64,000 bases of DNA from Lactifluus volemus (lineage: Eukaryota > Basidiomycota > Agaricomycetes > Russulales > Russulaceae), in assembly GCA_022376515.1 (NCBI GenBank), contig WTXI01000108.1, forward strand, positions 52,444 through 116,443, written 5' to 3'. The translations under genes were made by a program, and so were the position numbers. Below are positions 43,667-54,059 of the stretch, one piece after another. Under the pieces are notes generated by a model that saw nothing but the letters and a program-made list of their open reading frames with translations, was not told the origin of the DNA and did not search any database. Position 1 is the stretch's first letter. Each line of letters opens with the position of its first letter.

Positions 43667-44942
43667 TTACACTACAACATTAATAACTAGGACAAGGCTC
43701 ATGGGAAACACAGGAGGCACAGGAAACATGGAAGCCACAGGAGATGCAGGACAATCCACTTGCATTTCTCTACCAAGTGAAAACCAATACCGCAGTTCAT
43801 ACCACGGGCCGCGAATTACCTTGGCCAATGCAAGGAAACCACTTTCGTAAAGGAACACGGCAAGGTACTTTGCCTTGAGCGCAGGCACTCGTACCACAGC
43901 AGGTGGCGGGGGAGCAAGGCGGCGGGGTGATAGAGACCGTACCCGATACCGTTGGATGTACGAGAATGCTCGTGGAAGGTTGATACAGGACCAATCGTCG
44001 ACAAGAGCGCAGACTAAAAAAGCGCAATATGTCATGCACAGATCGGTATCGTCTGCTCGGGTAGCGTCGCGAATCTATACAAACAGGCGACGGGACGGCG
44101 CCCTCTCCAAGATCAACAAACATAACACAAATACAATAATTATGAATAATGCGCACCCTCTGTCTTTGCCTTGGCACGAGCCGACCTTACGCGCGAGGGA
44201 GGCACGGTCCAAGAGCGAATAGTCGTCCCATAGTATGGCGAGCGCGAGCAGCGCACAGTACATCATGATTGAATGCGGCGCCGCCACTCCGATCTGTTGC
44301 TATTTTTCCGCGCGCAGGGACGACAAACCGTTAGACGCGTATGTATGCTTGTTTTGCTGTGGGGAAGGGGAAGGGCGTAGGGTTGGAGGAGACGTACCTG
44401 TGCCGGATCGTCGTCATCATCATCACCACCGCTCACGAACACTGGACCAGGACGAAAACTGCCGCCTTGACGAAAAAGAAAAAAGGCGATTCGCGCCATC
44501 ATCACCACCCGAAAACAATCAGTCCGAGCTAGAACAAACGCGAACAACAGGCCAAAACAAAAAAAAAAACTTACCGAAGTAATGATCCCAAATCCACCCT
44601 TTCCATCTCTCACGATCTGACTTCGCTATCTTTCGTTCCGCAAATCCAGCCTAACATGCAGGGACTGAGCGTACGGATGAAGGTAAGGACTGTGGCTGGT
44701 GCAGAAAGGCACGCGCCAATGCGAGAAGTTTGCTGTTGCTGAAGGTGCAAAAAATTTGCACTGTCGACGAGGGCCGCAACATCCGCCATCGCCTTTTTTG
44801 CATCCGTGACGACTGCATCCGTTCCAGTAGGTGCTGTCGGCCCGTGGTTGAGGATAAGTGGGGCAAGTAGAAGCGGATATCTGCAGATTTGCTGAACAGG
44901 TCTAATAAGATAATGTGAATTGCATTCGCAGACGTGGATCAC
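43667..44942 (-). other. Gene-like interior of Pack-2, unrecognised
   Basis: Average composition and several - strand frames that look like exons. One near 43880-43730 reads KAKYLAVFLYESGFLALAKV. One near 44287-44160 reads MMYCALLALAILWDDYSLLD. One near 44880-44640 reads TDAVVTDAKKAMADVAALVD. By analogy with Pack-1 these may be captured host exons. I cannot name the source gene and found no convincing splice model. Confidence 0.35.
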
Positions 44943-45600
44943 GCTCTCAAAGGCAGCGCAGGAGGTGGTGGAGGCGGTGGAGGCGGCGGGGCAGGAGGCG
45001 GCGGCGGAGGCGGAGGCAAAAAAGAAGAAAAAAAGTCAGGAAGTGTTAGGTTTGGACAGGCAGCGTGACAACATACCGGGGAGGTGCAGAATGCGTCGGC
45101 GCAGGCAGTGTGATACCGTGGACCGCCCAGCAGTGCCAGTGGGTCCAGGAGGTGCGCGATGTGGAGGCGAATGCGGCGGAGGAGACAGAAGTGGCCCAGG
45201 AGGCGGCGGAGGAGACAGAAGTGGCCCAAGAGGAGGTGGTGCAGGCGGTGCAGGCGGCGGTGCAGGAGGAGGCAGCGGAGACGGAGGCGGAGGCGGAAGG
45301 GGAAAAAAAAAAGTTAGGCACGTTGAGGTGGGGCAGGCAGCATGTTAACGTACCAAAGAGGGCGTAGAAGACGCCAACGCAGGCAGCATGACGCCATGGA
45401 CTGCCCGGCAGTGCCAGTGGGTCCAGGAGCCGCGCGATGTGGAGGTGGCGAAAGCGATGGAGGCGGCGCGGAGGAAGAGAGAAAAAAGGCAGGGATGCTG
45501 AGACGTGTGGCGGGGCAAGACGGCGAGCAGTGGTGGCGACAACAGAGGCGAGACAGCGACAGAGGGAGACAGAGGGAGGGATAGGCGCAGACAACGAGAG
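44943..45600. repeat. Purine-rich repeat core of Pack-2
   Basis: GGAGGCGG runs. A unit of roughly 296 bases is repeated directly: near 45060-45170 and 45350-45450 both contain GCAGGCAG, TGCCAGTGGGTCCAGGAG and CGCGATGTGGAGG. The inverse of the same unit occurs in Pack-1. Frames on both strands are low-complexity and not called as genes. Confidence 0.65.
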
Positions 45601-46171
45601 GCACAAAAATGATGAGGCAAACGAAAATCAACATCAAGCAAACAAGAGTAAACAACCGATGCAGGTGCACCGGAACGACTTAGCAAAAATTTTGTGACTT
45701 TGGCAAAAAACTTCGCGACTTCACAAAAATTTCAGTGTGCTTAGCTAATTATGTGATAATTAAGCGACTTTAAGCGACTTTAAGCGAATTTAAGCGACTT
45801 TAAGCAACTGTACATGTATAAGTAACAATTAAGCAAACACAATAACTAGTAACCAGTGAACCAATTGTTTTAAGTGGTTTTAAGTGACAATTAAGCGACA
45901 CCTGATAATCAAGCAACTGGTAAGTGCAGTAAGTGGTCAACAAGATGTTTTAAGTGCAATTAAGTACACAGACATGACACTTAAGCAGTTGATTAAAAAT
46001 CATGTGACCACTTTGCTTAAAAAATGGGCATCGCTTAACTTGCTTAATTGTGCTTAAATGACTTAATTGTCTTAGGCTTCGCTTAATGTACTTAAAACTA
46101 CTTAAAAAGCAATTTTAAGCAATTTTAAGTACATTTTAAGCATATTTTAAGCACATTTTAAGTAAAACTTT

Positions 46172-48838
46172 TTAAGTGACTTTAAGTAACTTTAAGCTGC
46201 TCGGACATTTTGCTGATGCAGCTATGAGCCAAGAGAATAGCTGGTCGACAAGTGGCTGGTCTTCAGTGTTGGAGTGGTAGCGGTATTGAGGGGCGGATCG
46301 AGACGGCATAGTGGCTGACTGAGGGGTTTTTGCCATAGGGTTGATATTGGGTGGCGCAGGCTTGACTGATGGTGGCGTGATGGCGGCACCTCGAGGCTGC
46401 GCAGGTGACTCAGTTGCAGGTGCTGGTGTCGAGAGCTCTGTCAACTTCTTCGCTCGGGTATCTCTTTTATGTCTTTCAGCAGCAAACACCTCAAAAATAT
46501 CATAAGACTCATCGCCAGAGTCTTCTGGTATGTCTTCATCCTCTGGGAGTTCCATGACTTTGAGAATGTGAGTTTCTGCTACCTCTTCAATGCGAGCCGC
46601 TGAGTAGAATGCTGGTTTGAGTCCGGATGTTGTAGGAGCAAGTGCGGGTGTAGGAGTGGAAGGGGGGGCTTGAGCCGCAAGCCAGGTGTCAATGCGTGTC
46701 TTCAAGTTTTGGCCTGGGCCTCGAGGAATCGGTTGGCCATTGGGAAGGCACAGGCGGTCGTCGCAGACAGAGGCCCAGCCTGTGCGGCAATATTCTTGTG
46801 CGATGGGGCAGGAATGGATACGGTGGGTATATAAAGAGCAAAAAGCGCAGTTGTCGGGGCGAGGGAGGAAGTAGGAAGGATCGGCGGGCGCAGAGGACGC
46901 TGGCATGGGCATAGAGGGCGGCGTGGGCATCGAGGGAGCAGCGGCGTAAGCGTAGCTTGATGAGGTAGATGAATCTCGAGTGAATTCCGGCCTGGGAAGC
47001 GTCCATGCGAGCTTGGGGAAGTGTCGAATGCATTTGGTGTAGAAGGATGCGTAGGGACAATCTTTGACTGACAGGCCATGCATCTTGTCCAGGAGGTCCT
47101 CGATGTCCGGGTCTGCGTCGCGTGCGGGCTCTTGAAATCGAACCATTTTTGTCTCGACAGCAGGCGGGGGTCGGGAGCGAGATGGGGGATCTTGGTAGTA
47201 ATCTTCCTGATGACGAGTATCAAAGAAAGGGGGCTCACACTCAGGCGTTCTCCACTCACGCTCCGGCTCACGGTAGTCTCGAGACTCGGGTGGATAATAG
47301 TCGCGTTCGCACTCCCGGGCATAGGGTTGTCTGTTGCGCCCGGGCTCCCTAGGATCGCGAGGGTTGAAGTTGTAGGGATCACGCTCGCGTTCACGTTCGC
47401 AGCTTTGTGATTCTCTGTCGCGCCCTGGTTCTCTCGGGTCCCGGGGGTCCCAAAACTCCTCATAAGCGTGGCGAGATCGTGCGCGAGAGGGGCGTGATTC
47501 TTCTCCGAACGATAAGGGAGGTGGATCGAGGCTTGAAAGGGTTGAGCGAGTGATTCTGAGGATGTCCTTGATGGGGTAGCCTTGCATGTTGGCACGTTGA
47601 TTGGGGAACTTGCCATTGAGTCGGTTGATCATGAGCCTTCTGTCTTCGGGGTGGAAACCCTGCCAAAGTGCGTAGTCTTGTTCCTTGGTGGTGATGTCGA
47701 GAGAGTCGAGTAAATGTTTTGCGATGATGAAGAAGCGGTGGTGGTATTCTAGCATGTCCTGTTCATCCCGCATGCGGTACCGGGAGGTGCCTTGAACGAG
47801 ATCGTACAGATCATGCTTCGTGAAACGATTTTCCGGCCCCATGCCCGGATAGGTATCTTCAAGGGACAGCCGAAAAAGGGGCCAGTCGTGCACTGCGAAC
47901 CCATCTAGGGATTTCCAGAGGCTTCTCATGTTGGGTGGTATATATCGAAGGATGCACTCAACTTTGTCTTGTGGGTTGAGCTGGCAACTATCTGCTATTT
48001 CTTCATATTCTTGAAGGAAGTCGCTGAGGGGATCAGAAACGCGACCTGAAAAGAAAGGTGCACGATTCGATCGCACCGGCGGTAGCGCTGCTGGTCCGGT
48101 TGTTGGGTGGGCCATAGCGTTAATCGGAGGAGGAGGGGGAACGGATGTGGTGGTAGATGACGACGGGACTTGGTTTTGAGTCTGAGTTGGTGGCGCTGAT
48201 GACACCGGGTTCAAGATAGATGCGGCGGGGGTTACGAGAGGAGGGAGAGAGATAGACGCATTAGCGGGAGATGATGGCGCGGTGGTCAAGTTTTGCGGTG
48301 CGATAATTGGGGCTTCGGAAGTTGTGGGAGAAGGGGATTGTGTGGGAGATGAATGCGGGGTTTGTTCAATGGGAGAGGGGGGGCGATTGTTGACGGGATC
48401 AAGATCGGGAACGGCCGGGAAGTGAAATTGGTTGTGCTGTTGAGGAGATGACGGGTTGGAGTTGAAATGAGAGGAAGTAGTGGCTGATCCTGCTGCTGAA
48501 AGTGGGGCTGAGTCGAAACGGTTAGAGGCTGCTGAAACTAGGACTGAGATTGATGAGCAAGAGGAAGCGGGCGAAAAAGACCTGGGTATAGATTGGGCGG
48601 CGGAAGGGAAAGGTGGGTATGAGAAATTCGAACGGTCTGGTTTGGTCGACGGGACGAGAGGCATTCGCATTTGAGGAGGGGATGGAGGAGGAGTAGCTTC
48701 GGATACAGATACTGATGGATTTTCGATGGGTAGCGTTGATGGGCCAGCTGCGGGTGGATCAGCCCTTTTGGTGAATCTTCCGCAGCTGTCTTTGGGTGGT
48801 AGAGGTTTGGCGGGTCCTTTGGTGGACTTTTTCTTCAT
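46172..48838 (-). CDS. gag: Gag region of LTR-G (888-codon frame, 3' end replaced by Pack-2)
   Basis: Intact from ATG 48838. The first 260 codons are Pro/Ser-rich and disordered. A capsid-like region follows (FLQEYEEIADSCQLNPQDKV to WQGFHPEDRRLMINRLNGKF), then an Arg/Asp/Glu/Pro repeat region built on DPREPGR units (about 47100-47450). The tail contains one Cys/His knuckle-like group (CAFCSLYTHRIHSCP). The last 15 or so codons before the stop at 46172 come from Pack-2; real gag text stops at 46221. Without Pack-2 the frame would run into protease, so gag and pol share a frame here. Confidence 0.85.
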   Translation of the reverse strand: MKKKSTKGPAKPLPPKDSCGRFTKRADPPAAGPSTLPIENPSVSVSEATPPPSPPQMRMPLVPSTKPDRSNFSYPPFPSAAQSIPRSFSPASSCSSISVLVSAASNRFDSAPLSAAGSATTSSHFNSNPSSPQQHNQFHFPAVPDLDPVNNRPPSPIEQTPHSSPTQSPSPTTSEAPIIAPQNLTTAPSSPANASISLPPLVTPAASILNPVSSAPPTQTQNQVPSSSTTTSVPPPPPINAMAHPTTGPAALPPVRSNRAPFFSGRVSDPLSDFLQEYEEIADSCQLNPQDKVECILRYIPPNMRSLWKSLDGFAVHDWPLFRLSLEDTYPGMGPENRFTKHDLYDLVQGTSRYRMRDEQDMLEYHHRFFIIAKHLLDSLDITTKEQDYALWQGFHPEDRRLMINRLNGKFPNQRANMQGYPIKDILRITRSTLSSLDPPPLSFGEESRPSRARSRHAYEEFWDPRDPREPGRDRESQSCERERERDPYNFNPRDPREPGRNRQPYARECERDYYPPESRDYREPEREWRTPECEPPFFDTRHQEDYYQDPPSRSRPPPAVETKMVRFQEPARDADPDIEDLLDKMHGLSVKDCPYASFYTKCIRHFPKLAWTLPRPEFTRDSSTSSSYAYAAAPSMPTPPSMPMPASSAPADPSYFLPRPDNCAFCSLYTHRIHSCPIAQEYCRTGWASVCDDRLCLPNGQPIPRGPGQNLKTRIDTWLAAQAPPSTPTPALAPTTSGLKPAFYSAARIEEVAETHILKVMELPEDEDIPEDSGDESYDIFEVFAAERHKRDTRAKKLTELSTPAPATESPAQPRGAAITPPSVKPAPPNINPMAKTPQSATMPSRSAPQYRYHSNTEDQPLVDQLFSWLIAASAKCPSSLKLLKVT

Positions 48839-48937
48839 AGACGGGTTACCAAAAGGTAACCAAGGGAATCAGGAAAGCCTGAGGAGATTGGATTGCGAGG
48901 CAAGCGACTCTGGCTTGCCTCACTGGGGCAGCCAATA

Positions 48938-49838
48938 TGAATGTACTCTGACGAGTACAGGTGAGTCCGAGGAAAGCAAAAAGGGGAGTCGACGAGCAGT
49001 CGGAGAGATGTGCGCAGGAATGGTTTTCGAATCGGGAAGGAACGTGTGTCGGACGCGTTTGGTATTCGAACGCATAGTCGAAGTCAGCGCAGTAATGATT
49101 GGAGCAGACGAGAACAAGAGACGAGACGGTGACGAAGTGTGACGAGAGAGTTAAATGAGAGTTTTCAAGACAAACTTAGTGATCCAAAGAGAAAGTGTGT
49201 ATTTGGATGCCCTTCTAGGCCAATGGGCAAGGCCTTTATATATGCTTTTCTTGTAAGTAGCTCAACGAAAAGGGGAAAGTCTTTTGAGGGCAATGCTAGA
49301 TGACACTGCCCCCTAGGACATGCTAAAGTAGGGTGAAATGAATGATAGTCGAAAGGAAAGGGGAATGTAAGGGTCGAGCCGAGGAGGCGCTGCACTGGCA
49401 ACACTCCGAACAGCTTGCCCTTGCATGCGACGTCGCTCGATAGTCCGTAAAAAGGGGATAAGAGGCAGTGGGAGAGTAGTAGCACGCTGATAAGTGGCAT
49501 CTCATAGCACCAGTATAATAGAAAAAGTCTGTAAAAGAGGCTAAGAAGATCCAAGTAAACTAGAAGTGAGCACTGCCAGAAACTGATATGAAGGTCCCAA
49601 CAGCAGAAGATACTCAATATATACAAGTCCATTCACTTTGAAAGGCTGTCCAACGGGTGTCTTCAGCTGAAAATGCATTGGAGTTGGTGATCGCGGTGAT
49701 GTTGATTTTGCAGAGAGGCGCAGCGGCGGGTTGACGGAATCGAAACGTCTGAATTGGGTTGATGTTTAGGGCAGGCACAAGGATGAGTTTGGATGTGAAA
49801 TCGGTGAATTCGAAGGTACAGGTAAGGTCCACCTTACA
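48938..49838 (-). repeat. LTR-G 5' LTR
   Basis: Partner of 37996-38894. Between it and the gag ATG (48838) lie about 100 bases that should hold the primer-binding site. Confidence 0.9.
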
Positions 49839-49924
49839 CGATGCACACTTAAACAAGAATACTGCCGTACGAGCATACTATCAGTCAAGAGGAATAGAAA
49901 GGTGGTGCTGGAAAGAAGCACTCA

Positions 49925-50521
49925 TGTTAAGGTTCCAAGTGGGACCTTTGTACGAAGTGTACGATCGTTCGTGAAGTCAAAAGACTAGACTTGCAAGACG
50001 TGCAAGTCAAGATCAAAGGTTCGATAAAGAGGAGACTTAGTAAACGACTAAGTCAAGAGCGTTTCAGAGGTCAAGGGCTTTGGGCTCAGGGTAAGACCAA
50101 AGTGTCAAGGAAGTCGAAGAGCGTGATGTCAAGAGGGTTCTCTCAGGTCTGATGCTTCTAGGCAAGCAAGGTTCTAATAGATAGAAGACTTGGATTGCGA
50201 AACAAAACTGAGACTTAAGGTCTCTAGGGCAGAAGGTACAGGGTTTATATAGAGAAGAACGAGGCTATGTACACAGCCGTAGGGGCTGTGACCTTCGTAC
50301 AGCTTTCAGGGTTTGAAAACATGTTTCAGGAATCAGCAAGTCATCCTGTGCATGTGGCTGTTGCTTGAGGCTGTACGGTGCTGTGTAAGGCTGAAAAATA
50401 AGTAAGCGATCTGAAACAAAGCGATCGGCAGTCCATTCGCATAAGCAAGTAGTCAGCAGAAATGAGTCAGTAGTCCGAAAATGTATAGTATGAGTCAGCA
50501 AACACGTGTCAGTCCATAACA
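49925..50521 (-). repeat. LTR-B2 3' LTR
   Basis: 597 bp, nearly identical to 56968-57562. It differs by CAAAAGAC against CAAGAC and CAAGGAAG against CAAGAAAG. The polypurine tract follows at 50522-50533 (- strand). Confidence 0.95.
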
Positions 50522-50555
50522 CCATCCCCCGTCTAAGGCGCAGTCCCACCTGCGT

Positions 50556-53500
50556 TTACTCACGATCAGCAGCATAGTCCCAGTCGGTCATCTCTGCGTT
50601 GATCCAGCCAGACATGGAGCGATCGACACCGTGGCCGTACCAAAGGTAAGCCTTCTTGTCGTCAGTGTAAGGGCACGACCAATGCCAGTGAGGGTGTTCT
50701 AAGGGGACTCTACAAGAGTCTCCGAACTTGCATTGCTGGTGGGGTTCGTGACATGAAGGGCCCGAATGGCCGTAGTCGGCACACCACTCGCACCACTGAT
50801 GGAGGGGGCAGTCGACGTAGACGTGTCCGGGGTTTCGTCGCTTGCATCTACCACAATAGGGCGTGTGCGTGATCCGGGCTGCGGCGGAATCAGCGGCAGT
50901 TCCACTGCTACTATTGACGACCCGTTCCATGCAAGTCGTGCAGTGAAGGGCACCCTCGCCGTCATGAACTGTACTCCCTGGCCACTGGTCGTTGTCAGCG
51001 TCACCGTCATTATTAAATGCCCATCCGAGTTCGTCGTCCTGGATAGGGGAGACAGATGAGGCGGGCGAGTTGCAGACGTTAGAGGCCGGTGAGTTTGATA
51101 GGGATGGTAATTGGTTGTTTGGCGGGGAGGGGGCGGCGTCGCTCCGCGTGAGTCTATCAAAATCGGGGAGGTCCTCGTTCCACGTTGGTGGTGGGAGGAT
51201 GGGGAGTGGGGTCCTCGGACGCTCGGAAGGAGGTGTGAGGTAGTCCCAAATCGAACTTGTCGGTTTGGGTTGCTGTATGGCCCACGCTGCGAATTCGCAG
51301 GCCTGGAAAAGTGACTCCCTGAGGGTGTCATCGAGCGGCGTGATTCGTGGGTATAAGGCGGGAGATCGGGGGTCGGGGAGCGGTTTCTGGGACGCCGTGT
51401 ATAGCTCACTGGGATAAACGGTGGAGAGGCCGAACGTTGATTGGTAGAGGAGCGATGACGGGTGGACTGGGCGGATGGGACGTGGTGCGGGTAGGTCATA
51501 TTGGGTTGGGACATGTTGCATACGGCGAATTGTGAGAGAGGTAGGTAGTGGTGGTGTGGTGGTGGTAGCGATAGTAGTGGGGATGAAAGTTGGTGATGTC
51601 GTTTCTTGCTGAAGCAAGAGGGTTCTTATAGCTTTCGGTTGAGCTTTGTAAAAGGCTGTGAGTAGTTCTGGAGCGTCAACATTCTCAGCTGGTTCCCATG
51701 TGTTGTGTGCGGCGGAATATCCTTTCCATTTTAGGAGATATTGGAGTTTGGTCTTGTTCTTTGGTCCGATACGTCTGGACCCTAGGACAGCTTCCACTTC
51801 GTACTCCTCTTCTCCGTCTACAAGTTCCGGTGGAGGCTGTTCGAAGTTCGGACCATGTTCGGGTGTTTCCGTATAGGGAGCGATCAGTGATGTGTGAAAC
51901 ACATCATGAATCTGCCATCGATCTGGGAGTTTGAGGCGTACAACTACCGGTGATATGACTTTGGTGATTGTAAAGGGTCCGTAGCGTTTTGGGGCTAGCT
52001 TGCTGCTAAGGTGCGTCATTTTGAGATTGGTACCTTCAAGCCAGACTTTTTCTCCTACGGCGTATTTTCGGTAGTGGCGTTGACCCTTCTTGTGTTCTGT
52101 GCGTTTGTGAAGGAGGGTCTGTGTGTGTTTCATCGCTGATCGGGCTTTTTCTCGGATATTTTTGAGTTCTTCGGATCTTTTGTTGACATAGGGTAGATGG
52201 CTTGTGATCCGAGAGGTTGCGATGAGAGGGGTATATCCGATGAGAAGTTCGTACGGAGTAAATCCGGTTGTGGCATTTGGCCATGAGTTATGGACGAACT
52301 GGGCCATGGGCAGAAGCGTGGACCAGTCATTCATGTAATCATTGCCGTAGATGCGGAGATATTGTTCTACTCGTTGGTTGCTTCTTTCCGATTGGCCATC
52401 GGTTTGAGGGTGGTAGGCGGTACTGATATTTTGCGATATCTTGAGTTTCTGGCAGAGCCCCGTGGCTAGGTGTGATGTGAAGCGGGGATCTCTATCAGAG
52501 ATGATTCTTCGGGGAATGCCGTAGTTCGGAAAAACGTTGGTGATGTATAGGTCGATAACTTCTTCCGTGGTGATCTTTTTTGTACATGGTAAGAAGACGG
52601 CAGCTTTAGTGCAATCATGATCAACAATCGTGAGGATGGAATCATATCCGTGTGACTCAGGAAGATCCGTGATAAGGTCCATCGCCACGACTTGGAAGGG
52701 AACATTGGATGCTTCCTGTTCTCGTGGTTCGATGGGAGCGATGGGGGGTTTTGGACGGTGGGTAAGGGGTTTTGTTGACTGGCATGTGGCGCACCCCTTG
52801 ACGTATTGTGTGACATACTGCTTGAGTCCAGGCCACCAGAAGTTATGGAAGACTTCCATCATGGTGTTGGCGATGCCTGGGTGGCCAGCAAGCTGATGGT
52901 CGTGATAACGCCAGAGTATATCTTTCTTTAGTTGGTCGTTTTCAGGGACTACTGGAGCGTCCGCTTTCCACCATCGTTCCTCATGATCTTGTTCCAACTG
53001 ATGTTCCTCTGCCCATTGTTTCATGAGGTTGTCGTTTTCTTTTTGTGCTAGCCAAACACGCTCTTCGATGGAGTGAAGTTCCATTGCTTGGACAAAGAGC
53101 TTGTCAGGTAACACTACGACATCTTCGTTGTCATCGTCGCCTTTGGGAATGGCGGGGTGTCGTGATAAAGCGTCGGCTCGATTTGTAGCGCCAGGTTTGT
53201 GGATGAGTTCAAAGTTAAATTCTGCTAATTTGCTCAGATAACGCGCTACTCTTCGTGCGATATTTCGTGGTGATCGATAAAATCGAAGATTGTTATGGTC
53301 GGTGTATACTTTGATTGGGAAGGGTGAGGATAATAACACATGTTCCCAGCGAAGGAGCCCTCTGACGACTGCTAAGAGTTCGCGGTCGTAAACTGGATAA
53401 TTTCTTTCTGCAGCGTTGAAGGTATGTGAGTCGTAACCGACTGCTCTTGGTTTGTTATCTTTGTCCCTTTGAAGTAGGACTGCTCCAGTGGCGTATTGGG

Positions 53501-54059
53501 AGGCGTCTACTTCAAGTTCAAAGGGTTTTGAGTAGTCGGGTCGGTATAGGACTGGGTCTTCTTGTACGCGTTGAAGTAAAATTTTTAGGGCATTACTGCA
53601 CTCATCGGTCCAGTTGAACTTCACCCCCTTCTTTAGAAGTGCAGTAATGGGACGCGCAATGTCGGCAAAGCCACGGATGAAGGGTCGTTGAAAGCCGAGG
53701 ACGCCCAGGGTGCTTCTGACGTCTTCTACTTTTGTAAGGACGGTGGGCCAATTGGCTAGGCCGTTTCTTTTTGTTGGGTCGATTGTTATCTTTCCATCAC
53801 GGACTTCAATACCGAGGTATTTAACTTGTTCTTTCTCAAAGTGGCATTTTGACGCTTTGAAGAATAAAGAAAGTTCGCGAGCGCGTGTGAGAACTGCGTG
53901 GGTGATCTCTCGAAGTTCTTCTAGATTGTCAGAACAAATAAGGACATCATCCATATAGATTAAAATGCGTCCTGGGTATTTGTTGACAAGGTCGGCGAAG
54001 GCGGCATCCATAAATCTTTGGAAGACCGCTGGTGAGTTTCGTAGTCCAAAGAACATCAC
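50556..54059 (-). CDS. pol: LTR-B2 pol: RT catalytic part to C-terminal Cys/His module (1167 codons)
   Basis: The longest intact coding frame in the window. RT YMDD is at residues 35-38. The connection block (FIRGFADIARPI) follows, then RNase H (FELEVDASQYATGA, YPVYDRELLAVV, YTDHNNLRFYRS) and the integrase zinc finger (HDHQLAGHPG, CATC). The DDE core (MDLITDLPESHGYD, ISDRDPRFTS, YHPQTDGQSERSNQ), chromodomain (EAVLGSRR, LKWKGYS, TWEPAENV), a Pro/Ser spacer and a terminal module starting CGRCKRRNPGH complete it. All integrase residues expected to be catalytic are present. The first 5' domains are in other frames, so translation from gag cannot reach it as read. Confidence 0.92.
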   Translation of the reverse strand: MMFFGLRNSPAVFQRFMDAAFADLVNKYPGRILIYMDDVLICSDNLEELREITHAVLTRARELSLFFKASKCHFEKEQVKYLGIEVRDGKITIDPTKRNGLANWPTVLTKVEDVRSTLGVLGFQRPFIRGFADIARPITALLKKGVKFNWTDECSNALKILLQRVQEDPVLYRPDYSKPFELEVDASQYATGAVLLQRDKDNKPRAVGYDSHTFNAAERNYPVYDRELLAVVRGLLRWEHVLLSSPFPIKVYTDHNNLRFYRSPRNIARRVARYLSKLAEFNFELIHKPGATNRADALSRHPAIPKGDDDNEDVVVLPDKLFVQAMELHSIEERVWLAQKENDNLMKQWAEEHQLEQDHEERWWKADAPVVPENDQLKKDILWRYHDHQLAGHPGIANTMMEVFHNFWWPGLKQYVTQYVKGCATCQSTKPLTHRPKPPIAPIEPREQEASNVPFQVVAMDLITDLPESHGYDSILTIVDHDCTKAAVFLPCTKKITTEEVIDLYITNVFPNYGIPRRIISDRDPRFTSHLATGLCQKLKISQNISTAYHPQTDGQSERSNQRVEQYLRIYGNDYMNDWSTLLPMAQFVHNSWPNATTGFTPYELLIGYTPLIATSRITSHLPYVNKRSEELKNIREKARSAMKHTQTLLHKRTEHKKGQRHYRKYAVGEKVWLEGTNLKMTHLSSKLAPKRYGPFTITKVISPVVVRLKLPDRWQIHDVFHTSLIAPYTETPEHGPNFEQPPPELVDGEEEYEVEAVLGSRRIGPKNKTKLQYLLKWKGYSAAHNTWEPAENVDAPELLTAFYKAQPKAIRTLLLQQETTSPTFIPTTIATTTTPPLPTSLTIRRMQHVPTQYDLPAPRPIRPVHPSSLLYQSTFGLSTVYPSELYTASQKPLPDPRSPALYPRITPLDDTLRESLFQACEFAAWAIQQPKPTSSIWDYLTPPSERPRTPLPILPPPTWNEDLPDFDRLTRSDAAPSPPNNQLPSLSNSPASNVCNSPASSVSPIQDDELGWAFNNDGDADNDQWPGSTVHDGEGALHCTTCMERVVNSSSGTAADSAAARITHTPYCGRCKRRNPGHVYVDCPLHQWCEWCADYGHSGPSCHEPHQQCKFGDSCRVPLEHPHWHWSCPYTDDKKAYLWYGHGVDRSMSGWINAEMTDWDYAADRE
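50699..51514 (-). other. Alternative-frame 271-codon ORF inside LTR-B2 pol
   Basis: Same position, frame and length as 19073-19888 in LTR-B1. Starts MSQPNMTYPHHVPS in both. Pro/Ser/Thr-rich with a C-terminal VDASDETPDTSTS-type segment. The pol frame is better conserved between the copies, which argues against independent selection on this ORF. Confidence 0.25.

Larger units (their letters stand above)
43396..46218. mobile_element. Pack-2: DNA transposon with CATCAG ends inside LTR-G gag-pol
   Basis: Inverted ends CATCAGCAAAATGTCC at 43396 and 46218. A 2-base duplication ca (43394-43395, 46219-46220) is supported by the host frame: discounting one copy joins gag and the protease region in one frame. 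The arms (43430-43670, 45700-46200) are dense in TTTTAAGTAC and TAAGCGACTT words. The core has GGCGGAGG repeats. There is no transposase. It is closely similar in plan to Pack-1. Confidence 0.78.
37996..49838 (-). mobile_element. LTR-G: Ty3/gypsy element of a different lineage, nested in LTR-F1
   Basis: LTRs of about 900 bp (37996-38894 and 48938-49838) flank gag, protease, RT, RNase H and integrase on the - strand. There is no chromodomain after the integrase. The LTRs start TGAAYGTACTCTGACG and end CCTTACA on the + strand. The flanks cgac and cgat look like a 4-base duplication with one change. It is interrupted by a solo LTR-B (40732-41336) and Pack-2 (43396-46218). Two CGA to TGA stops and an RT deletion make it inactive. 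Confidence 0.87.

Noticed and set aside
44920..45348. Gly/Glu/Ala-rich frames in Pack-2
   Set aside because: Low-complexity GGAGG repeats leave all frames open; no evidence of a gene.
37991..49842. 5-base target duplication for LTR-G
   Set aside because: The flanks only agree as cgac/cgat; reported as a probable 4-base duplication with one change.
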